Part shown: positions 13,400-20,704 of the stretch, piece by piece
Numbering within the stretch: position 1 is the stretch's first letter
Layout: the number at the start of each line of letters is the position of its first letter
Assembly: GCA_900317795.1 (NCBI GenBank)
Contig: ONIF01000056.1
Span: 1-22,121 of the forward strand
Origin: an uncultured Eubacteriales bacterium
Lineage (GTDB): Bacteria; Bacillota; Clostridia; Oscillospirales; Acutalibacteraceae
Direction of reading: 5' to 3'
DNA length: 22,121 nt
The notes under the pieces: generated by a model
Seen by the model: the letters and a program-made list of their open reading frames with translations, nothing else
Databases searched by the model: none
What the model was told of the DNA's origin: nothing
Position numbers and translations under genes: made by a program

Positions 13400-13428
13400 T
13401 TCCATTTTTTTGGTGAATATGTTATAAT
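13400..13428 (+). promoter_or_regulatory. Extended -10 promoter of hpf
   Basis: TGTTATAAT (13420-13428) is a perfect TATAAT with extended -10 TG. The 17-base-spaced -35 position holds only TTCCAT (13400-13405), a poor match, so recognition probably relies on the extended -10. The region upstream, 13340-13410, is very A/T-rich. The leader to the AAGGAGG ribosome binding site (13447-13453) is short. Confidence 0.7.
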
Positions 13429-13460
13429 GAGCTTGACCTAATATATAAGGAGGCTTATTT

Positions 13461-13994
13461 ATGAAATATAATATCGTAGGCAGAAAAGTTAATCTCAGAG
13501 ATAATTTTAAAGAGCGTGTTTACAAGAAACTCGGCAAGTTTGAGAAAATCTACTCGGAAGACGCAGAAGCCAATGTAAAAGTAACTCTTGAAAAGAACCG
13601 TCAGACAGTCGAAGTAACAATTTATGACAACGGCATGACATACCGTGCAGAGAGCACCGCTCCCGAAATGAATGATGCACTTGACGCTGTTGTGGATATA
13701 CTCGGCGGTCAGATAAGAAAAAATAAAGCCAAACTCAGCAAAAAACTCAGAGCAGATTCCATTGAACAGTATTTTGCGGAAGAATCCGATACAGATGTAC
13801 TCCCCGAAGAAAGCTATAATGTCGTAAAGACAAAGAACTTTGTTGTAAAGCCTTTGAGCGTGGAGGAGGCTATTCTCCAGATGAATATGATAGGTCATGA
13901 GTTCTTCATGTTCCTCAACAGTGCAACCAATCAGCTTTGTGTGGTTTATAAACGTAAGGACAACACATACGGACTTTTAGAGCCTGAGTATTGA
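13461..13994 (+). CDS. hpf: Ribosome hibernation-promoting factor, long form
   Basis: The 177-residue product has two domains. The N-terminal S30AE domain (about 1-100) begins MKYNIVGRKVNLRDNFKERV and contains VKVTLEKNRQTVEVTI and the basic RKNKAKLSKKL. A linker of about 20 residues follows, then the C-terminal dimerisation domain (about 120-177), with VVKTKNFVVKPLSVEEAILQ and FFMFLNSATNQLCVVYKRKD. This is the long HPF of Firmicutes, which binds the 30S subunit and dimerises ribosomes into inactive 100S particles in stationary phase or stress. The start has AAGGAGG seven bases upstream. It is a single gene, with its own promoter and terminator. Confidence 0.97.
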   Translation: MKYNIVGRKVNLRDNFKERVYKKLGKFEKIYSEDAEANVKVTLEKNRQTVEVTIYDNGMTYRAESTAPEMNDALDAVVDILGGQIRKNKAKLSKKLRADSIEQYFAEESDTDVLPEESYNVVKTKNFVVKPLSVEEAILQMNMIGHEFFMFLNSATNQLCVVYKRKDNTYGLLEPEY

Positions 13995-14012
13995 TTTTTA
14001 AAAAAAATTTTT

Positions 14013-14050
14013 TGCCCCCTTGTGAAAAAAGGCATGAGGGGGCATTTATT
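14013..14050 (+). terminator. Intrinsic terminator after hpf
   Basis: A perfect GC-rich 8-bp stem, TGCCCCCT (14013-14020) with AGGGGGCA (14037-14044), has a 16-base loop and is followed by TTTATT. It lies 18 bases after the hpf stop. The A/T-rich tract before the stem could also serve the reverse direction. Confidence 0.85.
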
Positions 14051-14074
14051 GTACAAAAAATTACCTATGCAGTA

Positions 14075-14083
14075 TGATATAAT
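14075..14083 (+). promoter_or_regulatory. Extended -10 promoter of the MoxR-DUF5682-vWA-SWIM operon
   Basis: TGATATAAT (14075-14083) is a perfect TATAAT with extended -10 TG. No good -35 is found at 16-18 bases; the positions hold an A-run, and TTGTAC at 14049 is too far. The predicted transcript start is near 14090, just before the heptanucleotide inverted repeat, giving a leader of about 120 bases. Confidence 0.65.
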
Positions 14084-14092
14084 ACAGCAAAA

Positions 14093-14187
14093 AGAGTGGA
14101 GAGTTGAGAGTGCAGAGTGGAGTTGACAGGTTGAAAATAAATTGAGAAGTGCAATAACTTCACTCTCCACTCCCCACACTCCACTCT
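14093..14187 (+). repeat. Inverted heptanucleotide-repeat arms in the operon leader
   Basis: The left arm (14093-14120) is four tandem seven-base units: AGAGTGG AGAGTTG AGAGTGC AGAGTGG. The right arm (14161-14187) contains units of the opposite strand (CACTCTC CACTCCC CACACTC CACTCT). Aligned as an inverted repeat, 23 of 27 positions are complementary. The 40-base centre includes a small GAAGT-gcaata-ACTTC hairpin. In RNA this would fold into a long stem ending 11 bases before the GGAGG ribosome binding site of the first gene. Confidence 0.75.
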
Positions 14188-14211
14188 AATAAAAAATTGG
14201 AGGAAAAAACT

Positions 14212-15318
14212 ATGGAAAATTTTATTAAACCGCCCGTTGAAGTGAGATATGCAGAGGAGCTTGCCGCCCTTAAAGCAAACGATACAGGAAGAAAACCCGA
14301 AAATTGGTATCTTTCGCCAAAGGCTGTCAGAACTTTTATACTCGGTTCAAGCAAGGGGATAAAATATGACGGAAAAGTTGTGAATATCAAAAAGAAGTTT
14401 TTCGGAAATGATGCGTTGGTAGAAAGATGTATCATAACGCTTGCAGGCAGTCGTGGATTGATGTTGGTAGGCGAGCCGGGTACGGCTAAAACCATGCTGT
14501 CGGAACTGCTTTCGGCAGCGATAAGCGGAACAAGCACCAATACCGTGCAGGGTACGGCAGGAACAACCGAAGATATGATAAAATACAGTTGGAACTATGC
14601 ACTTTTATTGGCAAAAGGTCCCGTAAAAGAAGCATTGGTGCCGTCACCGCTGTATGTCGGCATGACAAAGGGCATTATTACAAGATTTGAGGAAATTACA
14701 AGAACGCCTGCCGAAATTCAGGACAGTTTGATTTCCGTGATGAGTGATAAAGTTTTGAATGTGCCCGAATTGGAAGATGACGGCTTGATATTTGCCAAGT
14801 CGGGATTTAATATCATAGGAACGGCTAATATTAGAGATAAAGGCGTTAATGAGATGTCGAGTGCGTTGAAAAGGCGATTTAACTTTGAAACGGTCAATCC
14901 TGTTAAAGATGTTCGGCTTGAAAAGCAGATTATTTTGAATGAAGTGGAACAGAGTGCCATAGCCGATCATATAGAAATGCCGATAGATACAGATGTAGCG
15001 GAACTTTTGGCAATAACGTATCACGAGTTAAGAGAGGGCGTTTCTGAAAGCGGTATGAAAATAGATAAGCCGTCAGCGGTAATGAGTACAGCAGAGGCAG
15101 TATCTGTATTTTATCAGACACTTTCAAATGCATGGTATTATGAAGAAAAAATCAGCCTTGCAGAGTTGACACAGAATTTAAACAATGCGGTCTGCAAGGA
15201 TACAAAAGACGACTTGGAAAAGCTGAAAGCCTATTTTAATACGGTAGTGAAATTTAAGTCTGAAAAGCTGGGTGGAATATGGAAAGAATTTTACGAAACA
15301 AAGAAATATTTGAAATAA
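14212..15318 (+). CDS. MoxR-like AAA+ ATPase (YehL-type)
   Basis: The start ATG 14212 has GGAGG at 14199-14203, eight bases upstream, giving 368 residues. The AAA+ core shows Walker A GEPGTAKT at 87-94, Walker B region GIITRFEEITR with Glu160-Glu161, sensor 1 GTAN at 203-206 and the LKRRFNFE segment (219-226) expected near the arginine finger. Where most MoxR proteins have Asp-Glu in Walker B, this one has Glu-Glu. Length and neighbours match Escherichia coli YehL. MoxR ATPases typically work with a vWA protein as a chaperone-like remodelling motor (RavA-ViaA and CbbQ-CbbO are characterised pairs). A vWA gene is third in this operon. The 3' end overlaps the DUF5682 gene by 40 bases. Confidence 0.92.
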   Translation: MENFIKPPVEVRYAEELAALKANDTGRKPENWYLSPKAVRTFILGSSKGIKYDGKVVNIKKKFFGNDALVERCIITLAGSRGLMLVGEPGTAKTMLSELLSAAISGTSTNTVQGTAGTTEDMIKYSWNYALLLAKGPVKEALVPSPLYVGMTKGIITRFEEITRTPAEIQDSLISVMSDKVLNVPELEDDGLIFAKSGFNIIGTANIRDKGVNEMSSALKRRFNFETVNPVKDVRLEKQIILNEVEQSAIADHIEMPIDTDVAELLAITYHELREGVSESGMKIDKPSAVMSTAEAVSVFYQTLSNAWYYEEKISLAELTQNLNNAVCKDTKDDLEKLKAYFNTVVKFKSEKLGGIWKEFYETKKYLK

Positions 15319-17591
15319 TCCCGTTTGACTATCAACAGAAAATACTGTATTTTCCGATAAGGCATCACAGTCCCGTATGTTCGTTTCACCTGCTGAATGT
15401 CATAGAGGAATACAAGCCCGATTGCATATTAGTGGAAGGTCCTCAAAATTCGGATAAGTTGATACCGATATTAACCCATGAGGAAACAAAACTCCCCATA
15501 GCATTTTATTATTATTACAAAGATACTCAGCAGCTTATCAACGAAAATGCAGAGGATTATAAATGCTATTATCCTTTTTTAAATACGTCGCCCGAATACA
15601 ATGCACTTTTGCAGGCAACTAAAAGAAATATAGATTGTGGATTTATCGACCTGCCGTATGGTGAGATTTTAATACACAGCAGTAAAAAGTCAAATACATA
15701 CAATGATGATTACTATTTGAAAGAAAGCAAGTTCTTTGAAAAAATATGCGAAAAAACCTCTACAAGAAATTTTGAGGAATTTTGGGAGAATTATTTTGAG
15801 ATAAAAGGCTTGTATATGCCGACTGACGAGTTTGTTGCAAACATGATGACATACTGCTATGAAAAATTCATGGCGGAGAATATTTTGAAAGCGTCTGAAA
15901 CGCATGAAAGAGTGCTTGTGGTAACGGGCGGATTTCACACACACGGTTTATACAAATTGACAAGTTCGGGCAATACGGGCAAAAAACTGAAAGTGCATAA
16001 GTTCAATGAAAAGGTGCAGAATGTGTATGCCATGATATATTCCTTTGAGGCGGCAGACGCTTTAAACGGCTATGCGTCGGGTATGCAAAATCCCGGATTT
16101 TATGACAAAGTCTGGAAGGGCATTATAAACGGTGAAGAAAGCATACATGAAGTATATGATAATGTTGTCCTTGACACGCTTTTGCAATGTGCGAAAAACT
16201 CTGCAAAGGAAAAATTGCTTATCACCATGTCGGATATATCTTCGGCAGTGACAATGTATAAAGGCTTGTGTTCCGTGAGGGATAAGCAGGCACCCGGATT
16301 ATATGAATTATATGACTGTGTGCAAAGTTGCTTTGTAAAGGGAGAACTGAATGCGGCAAGTGATGTTCCGTTAAGGATACTGAGCGAAATTGCAACGGGA
16401 AATGAAATCGGACATCTTTGCAGTACAGCAGAGAAAATCCCTGTTATACAGGACTTTGACGAACAATGCAAAAAATATCGCTTAAAAGTGGATAATGTCA
16501 CGGAACAGGAAATTGAACTTGACATATTTTCAAAGCCGTCACACATGGAGATAAGCCGTTTATTTTACAGAATGGGCTATTTGAAAACGGAGTTTGCAAG
16601 AAGAATAAAGGGTGCAGATATTTTAAATAACAAAGACAGAAGCAGAATCCGTGAAACATGGATATATAAAAGAACGGTGAATACAGATTCTGCATTGATA
16701 GATGTAAGTGTGTATGGTGCAACGATAGAGGAAATTTGTAAAACCATGTCTGCACGTCAGATAAAAGACGAACAGAAATGCAGTAACGCTGCAAAATTAT
16801 ATGTAGAATGCTTTTTAATGGGAATAGAAATTACAGATGAATTTGCCGTAAAGACAGATGAAATCATTATCAATGACGGAGATTTCTTTTCACTTGGCAG
16901 GGGCTTGTATTATTTCAATATGCTTGATACGCTGAAGAAAATGTACAATGCAGAGGGAATTGTAACGGAATATTTTTTGGAGAAGTGCTTTCAGAAAATA
17001 TTGATAATGTTACCGTCAATGATGAATGTAGATTCCGACCATGCCGGTGAATGTATCAAAATATGCAGAATGATGTATAATCTTGTCACGGGAGATGTCT
17101 TGAACGGGGAATATGAAAATTTGTTTGACACGTTCAGGACTATGGTGGAGAATGAAAATCCCGAACCGTCTTTATATGGGGCTGTACTAGGGCTTTTGTA
17201 TGGAAGTGACAATGCATATAAAGAGGATATAAAGCAGGCTTTGAATGCATATATGACGGGCAGCGAGGAGATAAAAAAACAGGGTGCTGTATTTTTGCGT
17301 GGACTTTTCACGACGGCAAGAGATATAGTTTTAGTGGGAAATGAATTTATCATCATAACGGATAAGCTTGTAAGCGGTCTTGAAGCGGAGGATTTCATGG
17401 AGATACTGCCCGAACTGAGATTGGCATTCAGCTATTTTACACCGTCTGAAATTGATGAAATCGCAAAGAAAGCAGCGGCACTTTACGGAAAGTCAAAGGA
17501 AGAAATGAAAAAGAGTTTGGAAATATATCAATATCTTTATGCAGAGGGAATACACCTTGAAAGCGAAATATTAAGGGGAACGGATATATGA
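15279..17591 (+). CDS. DUF5682 family protein (YehM-type)
   Basis: The product has 770 residues. The N-terminal domain has the family's signature features: YFPIRHHSPVCS at about 24-35, ILVEGP at 50-55, FIDLP at 122-126 and VVTGGFHTHG at 214-223. The mix of an early His motif, a Glu-Gly-Pro and a later Gly-Gly-x-His resembles the TIKI/ChaN/erythromycin-esterase-like fold; a metal-dependent hydrolase role is only an inference. Residues from about 250 onward look helical, without a recognised motif. The protein is cytoplasmic, with no signal peptide or membrane segment. The start ATG 15279 lies inside the ATPase gene with only a weak GGTGGA just upstream, so coupling is likely. The stop overlaps the next start (ATGA). 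Confidence 0.85.
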   Translation: MERILRNKEIFEIIPFDYQQKILYFPIRHHSPVCSFHLLNVIEEYKPDCILVEGPQNSDKLIPILTHEETKLPIAFYYYYKDTQQLINENAEDYKCYYPFLNTSPEYNALLQATKRNIDCGFIDLPYGEILIHSSKKSNTYNDDYYLKESKFFEKICEKTSTRNFEEFWENYFEIKGLYMPTDEFVANMMTYCYEKFMAENILKASETHERVLVVTGGFHTHGLYKLTSSGNTGKKLKVHKFNEKVQNVYAMIYSFEAADALNGYASGMQNPGFYDKVWKGIINGEESIHEVYDNVVLDTLLQCAKNSAKEKLLITMSDISSAVTMYKGLCSVRDKQAPGLYELYDCVQSCFVKGELNAASDVPLRILSEIATGNEIGHLCSTAEKIPVIQDFDEQCKKYRLKVDNVTEQEIELDIFSKPSHMEISRLFYRMGYLKTEFARRIKGADILNNKDRSRIRETWIYKRTVNTDSALIDVSVYGATIEEICKTMSARQIKDEQKCSNAAKLYVECFLMGIEITDEFAVKTDEIIINDGDFFSLGRGLYYFNMLDTLKKMYNAEGIVTEYFLEKCFQKILIMLPSMMNVDSDHAGECIKICRMMYNLVTGDVLNGEYENLFDTFRTMVENENPEPSLYGAVLGLLYGSDNAYKEDIKQALNAYMTGSEEIKKQGAVFLRGLFTTARDIVLVGNEFIIITDKLVSGLEAEDFMEILPELRLAFSYFTPSEIDEIAKKAAALYGKSKEEMKKSLEIYQYLYAEGIHLESEILRGTDI

Positions 17592-18712
17592 GTGTTGCAG
17601 AGGAAAATTTGAACAGGTGGCGACTGATACTCGGCAAAAATTCCGAAAATCAAATAGAATTTACGGGAGAGTACTCGGAAAGCATAAGCTATCAGGATAT
17701 GGAAGAAACGCTTGATTATTTATATAGTCAGGAATACGGAGAGGAAGTTCTGAGAAAGGGCGGTACGGGGAAATCTCAGTTAAACGCTGCAAAGTGGATA
17801 GAGAAAGCAAGAAAATTATTTCCGAAAAGGACTGTTGAAGTCCTTGAAAAGCAGGCTTTGGAGCATTTCAATTTGACGGAACTTTTGACGGATAAAAAAG
17901 TGTTGGAAAAAATGGAGCCTAATACAGACTTGCTTAAAACCATATTGCAGTTCAAGCACTTGATGAAAAGTGACGTTATTGCGGAGGCAAAGAAGATTAT
18001 TAAAAAAGTCGTTGACGAGATAACGGAGAAGTTGCAGACGGATATAAGAAAATCCCTTTTGGGCAAGCTTAACAGAAATATGCCGTCAAATGTAAAGAGC
18101 ATGAAAAATCTGGACATCAAAAAGACGATTGCAAGGAATTTGAAAAACTACGACACGGAAAATTCACGGCTTGTATTGAAAAACGTGTATTTCAGCAGTC
18201 GTGTAAAGAGATTTAATAAATGGAATATAATCATAGCGGTAGATGAAAGCGGTTCTATGCTTGACAGCGTGATATACAGTGCAGTCATGGCAGGCATATT
18301 TGCAAAACTGCCTATGATAGATACAAGGCTTGTGATATTTGATACAAATGTAGTGGATTTGAGCGGATATATAGATGACCCTGTTGAAGTACTGATGGGA
18401 ATGCAGTTGGGCGGAGGTACGGATATAAACGGTGCGTTGAGTTATTGTGAGAGCCTTTGCGAAAATCCTCATAATACAATATTTGTTACAGTAACGGATT
18501 TATATGAGGGCGGAAGTACGCAGAATTTACTGAGGACTTGTGCGGATATTATTTCAAGCGGAAGCAAAATGATATTTCTGACGGCACTCGACAGGGACGC
18601 AAATCCTGCTTATGATAAGAACGTTGGGCAGAAATTGGCTGATATGGGGGCATTTGTGGGAGCAATGACACCCGAACAGCTTGGAGATTATATCGGAAAA
18701 ATGATAAGCTGA
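17588..18712 (+). CDS. von Willebrand factor A (CoxE/YehP-type) protein
   Basis: The product has 374 residues. The N-terminal 200 residues are helical and charged (DEITEKLQTDIRKSLLGKLN). The C-terminal vWA domain runs from about 210 to the end, with the metal-ion-dependent adhesion site DESGSM at 219-224, a conserved Gly-Gly-Thr-Asp loop (LGGGTDINGAL) and VTDLYEGG. All three MIDAS elements look intact, so it should bind Mg2+ and a partner protein's acidic residue. Such CoxE/YehP-like proteins are the usual adaptors of MoxR ATPases. It starts in a four-base overlap with the DUF5682 gene. The product is cytoplasmic, with no signal peptide. Confidence 0.92.
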   Translation: MSVAEENLNRWRLILGKNSENQIEFTGEYSESISYQDMEETLDYLYSQEYGEEVLRKGGTGKSQLNAAKWIEKARKLFPKRTVEVLEKQALEHFNLTELLTDKKVLEKMEPNTDLLKTILQFKHLMKSDVIAEAKKIIKKVVDEITEKLQTDIRKSLLGKLNRNMPSNVKSMKNLDIKKTIARNLKNYDTENSRLVLKNVYFSSRVKRFNKWNIIIAVDESGSMLDSVIYSAVMAGIFAKLPMIDTRLVIFDTNVVDLSGYIDDPVEVLMGMQLGGGTDINGALSYCESLCENPHNTIFVTVTDLYEGGSTQNLLRTCADIISSGSKMIFLTALDRDANPAYDKNVGQKLADMGAFVGAMTPEQLGDYIGKMIS

Positions 18713-18725
18713 GAGGGGTGACATT

Positions 18726-20702
18726 GTGGGAGAATTGATGAATGCGATACAATCGGCAAATGACGAATATTTAACGGGCTTGACGAATAAAGGAACTGTC
18801 AAAAGGGCATACAAGGACATGGAAACAGCGGAAATTTCCGCTGAGTATGGTGAAAGCGAAATTACTGTTAATGTCGGAGAGGAAAAATGCACGATAAAAA
18901 ATCCTTTGGCAGAGAGTAAATGCAGTTGTCCTTCAAGAAGTATATGCAGGCATATTATCACGGCAATTTTGTGGTTAAAGGGAAATGTAAAGGAAGAAGT
19001 GCCCGAACCCGAACAGAAACAGCCCGATAAAGCATTGATAAATGAATTGTCGGCATACCCTTTGAAAATGCTTGAAAAGGCTATGAAGAAAAAATATTTC
19101 ACAGATTTCATGCAGAAAGCTCAAAAGGGAATTTTGCCCGATATAGAGGAAAGCGGAATTATATCGGTTAAAGTGGAAGATATGACGGTGAGATTGATAA
19201 ATCCGCTGGAGTATTCCACTTGCAGTTGTCACAGCAAGGAGTTGTGCAGTCATAAGGCGTCGGCTATTCTTGCATGGCAGATAAAGCATAAAATCATTGA
19301 GCCGAAAGTTGAAAAAGCCGTTTCGGTGGAGATAGACGTTTCAAAGGCACGTGACACGGCGGAATATGCATTGAAATTCCTGTCGGGGATATTGTCAGAC
19401 GGTCTGGTGAGATTGTCTGAGGACATGGCGGAACAGGCTGAAACAGTTGCGGTAATGTGTCATAATGCAAGATTGGCAGATAGTGAAAGGCAAATTCGAG
19501 AGATAGGCAGTCGCCTGGAAAAGTATATTGCACACTCACCCGAATTCAATTCCAAAAAGCTGTATTTTCTCATAATGGAAAGCATGGGTTTGCTTGAAAA
19601 GATTTTGCAGGCAGAAAATGCGGAAGAAATGCAGAAATACTCGGGCGAGTTCAAAGCAGAATATATTTTGTGCGGGGACATGGAATTGATACCCGTTTCA
19701 TACAGGCATTTTTCCTCACTTGACTATGAGGGAAATATTTATTATTTTCTGAATAAAGATGTGAATGCGGAAAATAAATTTCTGACATACTCGGACATAA
19801 GACCGAAATTTTATGAAACAAACCGCAGGCATACCTATACAGGCGGAATATGGGGCTTGACGGGAAATATGAACGATATAATGAAATGTGAGATACGGCT
19901 GAAAAATCCGAAAGTTGCCAACGGCAAGCTGTCATCATCAAGCGAAACCACAGCCACTCTTACAGGTAAAAAAAGTATGAACTGTTCGGCAGTCTATGGG
20001 AATATGTACACGGATTTTGCAAAGATGATAAGAGAAGTTTTTGCAAAGAAAACGCAGGGTGAAAGGCTTGTATTTGTGGCGTGTGAAAAGTGTATCGGTT
20101 CGGAATTTGACGAGATAACCCAGACACAGAAAATTTTGATTGAAGATAAATATAACAACCGTCTTTTTCTGAAAGCGAGATATACAAGTGAAAGCAAGGA
20201 TATGATAGACAGGATTTCGAGAATAGGAAGTATCATGCTGAATAATCCCGCTGTAAATTATGTGATATTCGGAAGTGTGTATATAGAGAACGGGGAGTGC
20301 AGTATCTATCCGATAGGGGTGTATGATGATATATATGTGTCAAAGGTATTGCAGAAAACCACGTATTTTTCGGAGAAAGAACAGGCATACAAATTTTTTG
20401 CACACTTGTTTGAAGAAGTGCAGAGTATGCTTGGCGATGTGATACAATGCGGTATCAATTCATTCGACTTATACACGCAAATAAGCGACAATGCCGATGA
20501 AAGCAGAAAAATGGGTTTGCTTGAATTGGGAAATATGCTGGAAAAGCTGTCGGAGATGTTCGGGGCGAAAAATCATACATACAGTAATGATAATTCCAAA
20601 ATAGTGGAGTTGCTTGGGAAAATATATGCCTATCTTGAAAAGGGGATTTCCATGACGGAAGTGCATATAGCAATATCAAATTTAAAAAAGGAGATTGAGT
20701 AA
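18726..20702 (+). CDS. Double SWIM zinc-finger protein (YehQ-type)
   Basis: The 658-residue protein starts at GTG 18726 with AGGGGTGA four to five bases upstream; ATG 18738 is a weaker alternative. Two SWIM fingers (CxCx5CxH) are complete: Cys66, Cys68, Cys74 and His76 (CSCPSRSICRH), and Cys166, Cys168, Cys174 and His176 (CSCHSKELCSH). They are exactly 100 residues apart. The surrounding segments are alike (VNVGEEKCTIKNPL and VKVEDMTVRLINPL), so this is a duplicated module. SWIM fingers bind nucleic acid or protein. Residues from about 200 to 658 have no motif I recognise. It lies 13 bases after the vWA gene and two bases before the next ORF. Confidence 0.9.
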   Translation: MGELMNAIQSANDEYLTGLTNKGTVKRAYKDMETAEISAEYGESEITVNVGEEKCTIKNPLAESKCSCPSRSICRHIITAILWLKGNVKEEVPEPEQKQPDKALINELSAYPLKMLEKAMKKKYFTDFMQKAQKGILPDIEESGIISVKVEDMTVRLINPLEYSTCSCHSKELCSHKASAILAWQIKHKIIEPKVEKAVSVEIDVSKARDTAEYALKFLSGILSDGLVRLSEDMAEQAETVAVMCHNARLADSERQIREIGSRLEKYIAHSPEFNSKKLYFLIMESMGLLEKILQAENAEEMQKYSGEFKAEYILCGDMELIPVSYRHFSSLDYEGNIYYFLNKDVNAENKFLTYSDIRPKFYETNRRHTYTGGIWGLTGNMNDIMKCEIRLKNPKVANGKLSSSSETTATLTGKKSMNCSAVYGNMYTDFAKMIREVFAKKTQGERLVFVACEKCIGSEFDEITQTQKILIEDKYNNRLFLKARYTSESKDMIDRISRIGSIMLNNPAVNYVIFGSVYIENGECSIYPIGVYDDIYVSKVLQKTTYFSEKEQAYKFFAHLFEEVQSMLGDVIQCGINSFDLYTQISDNADESRKMGLLELGNMLEKLSEMFGAKNHTYSNDNSKIVELLGKIYAYLEKGISMTEVHIAISNLKKEIE

Positions 20703-20704
20703 AA

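Noticed and set aside
14093..14187. Possible CRISPR array
   Set aside because: The units are seven bases without spacers and the two sets are inverted; no cas gene is near. It is a heptanucleotide array.
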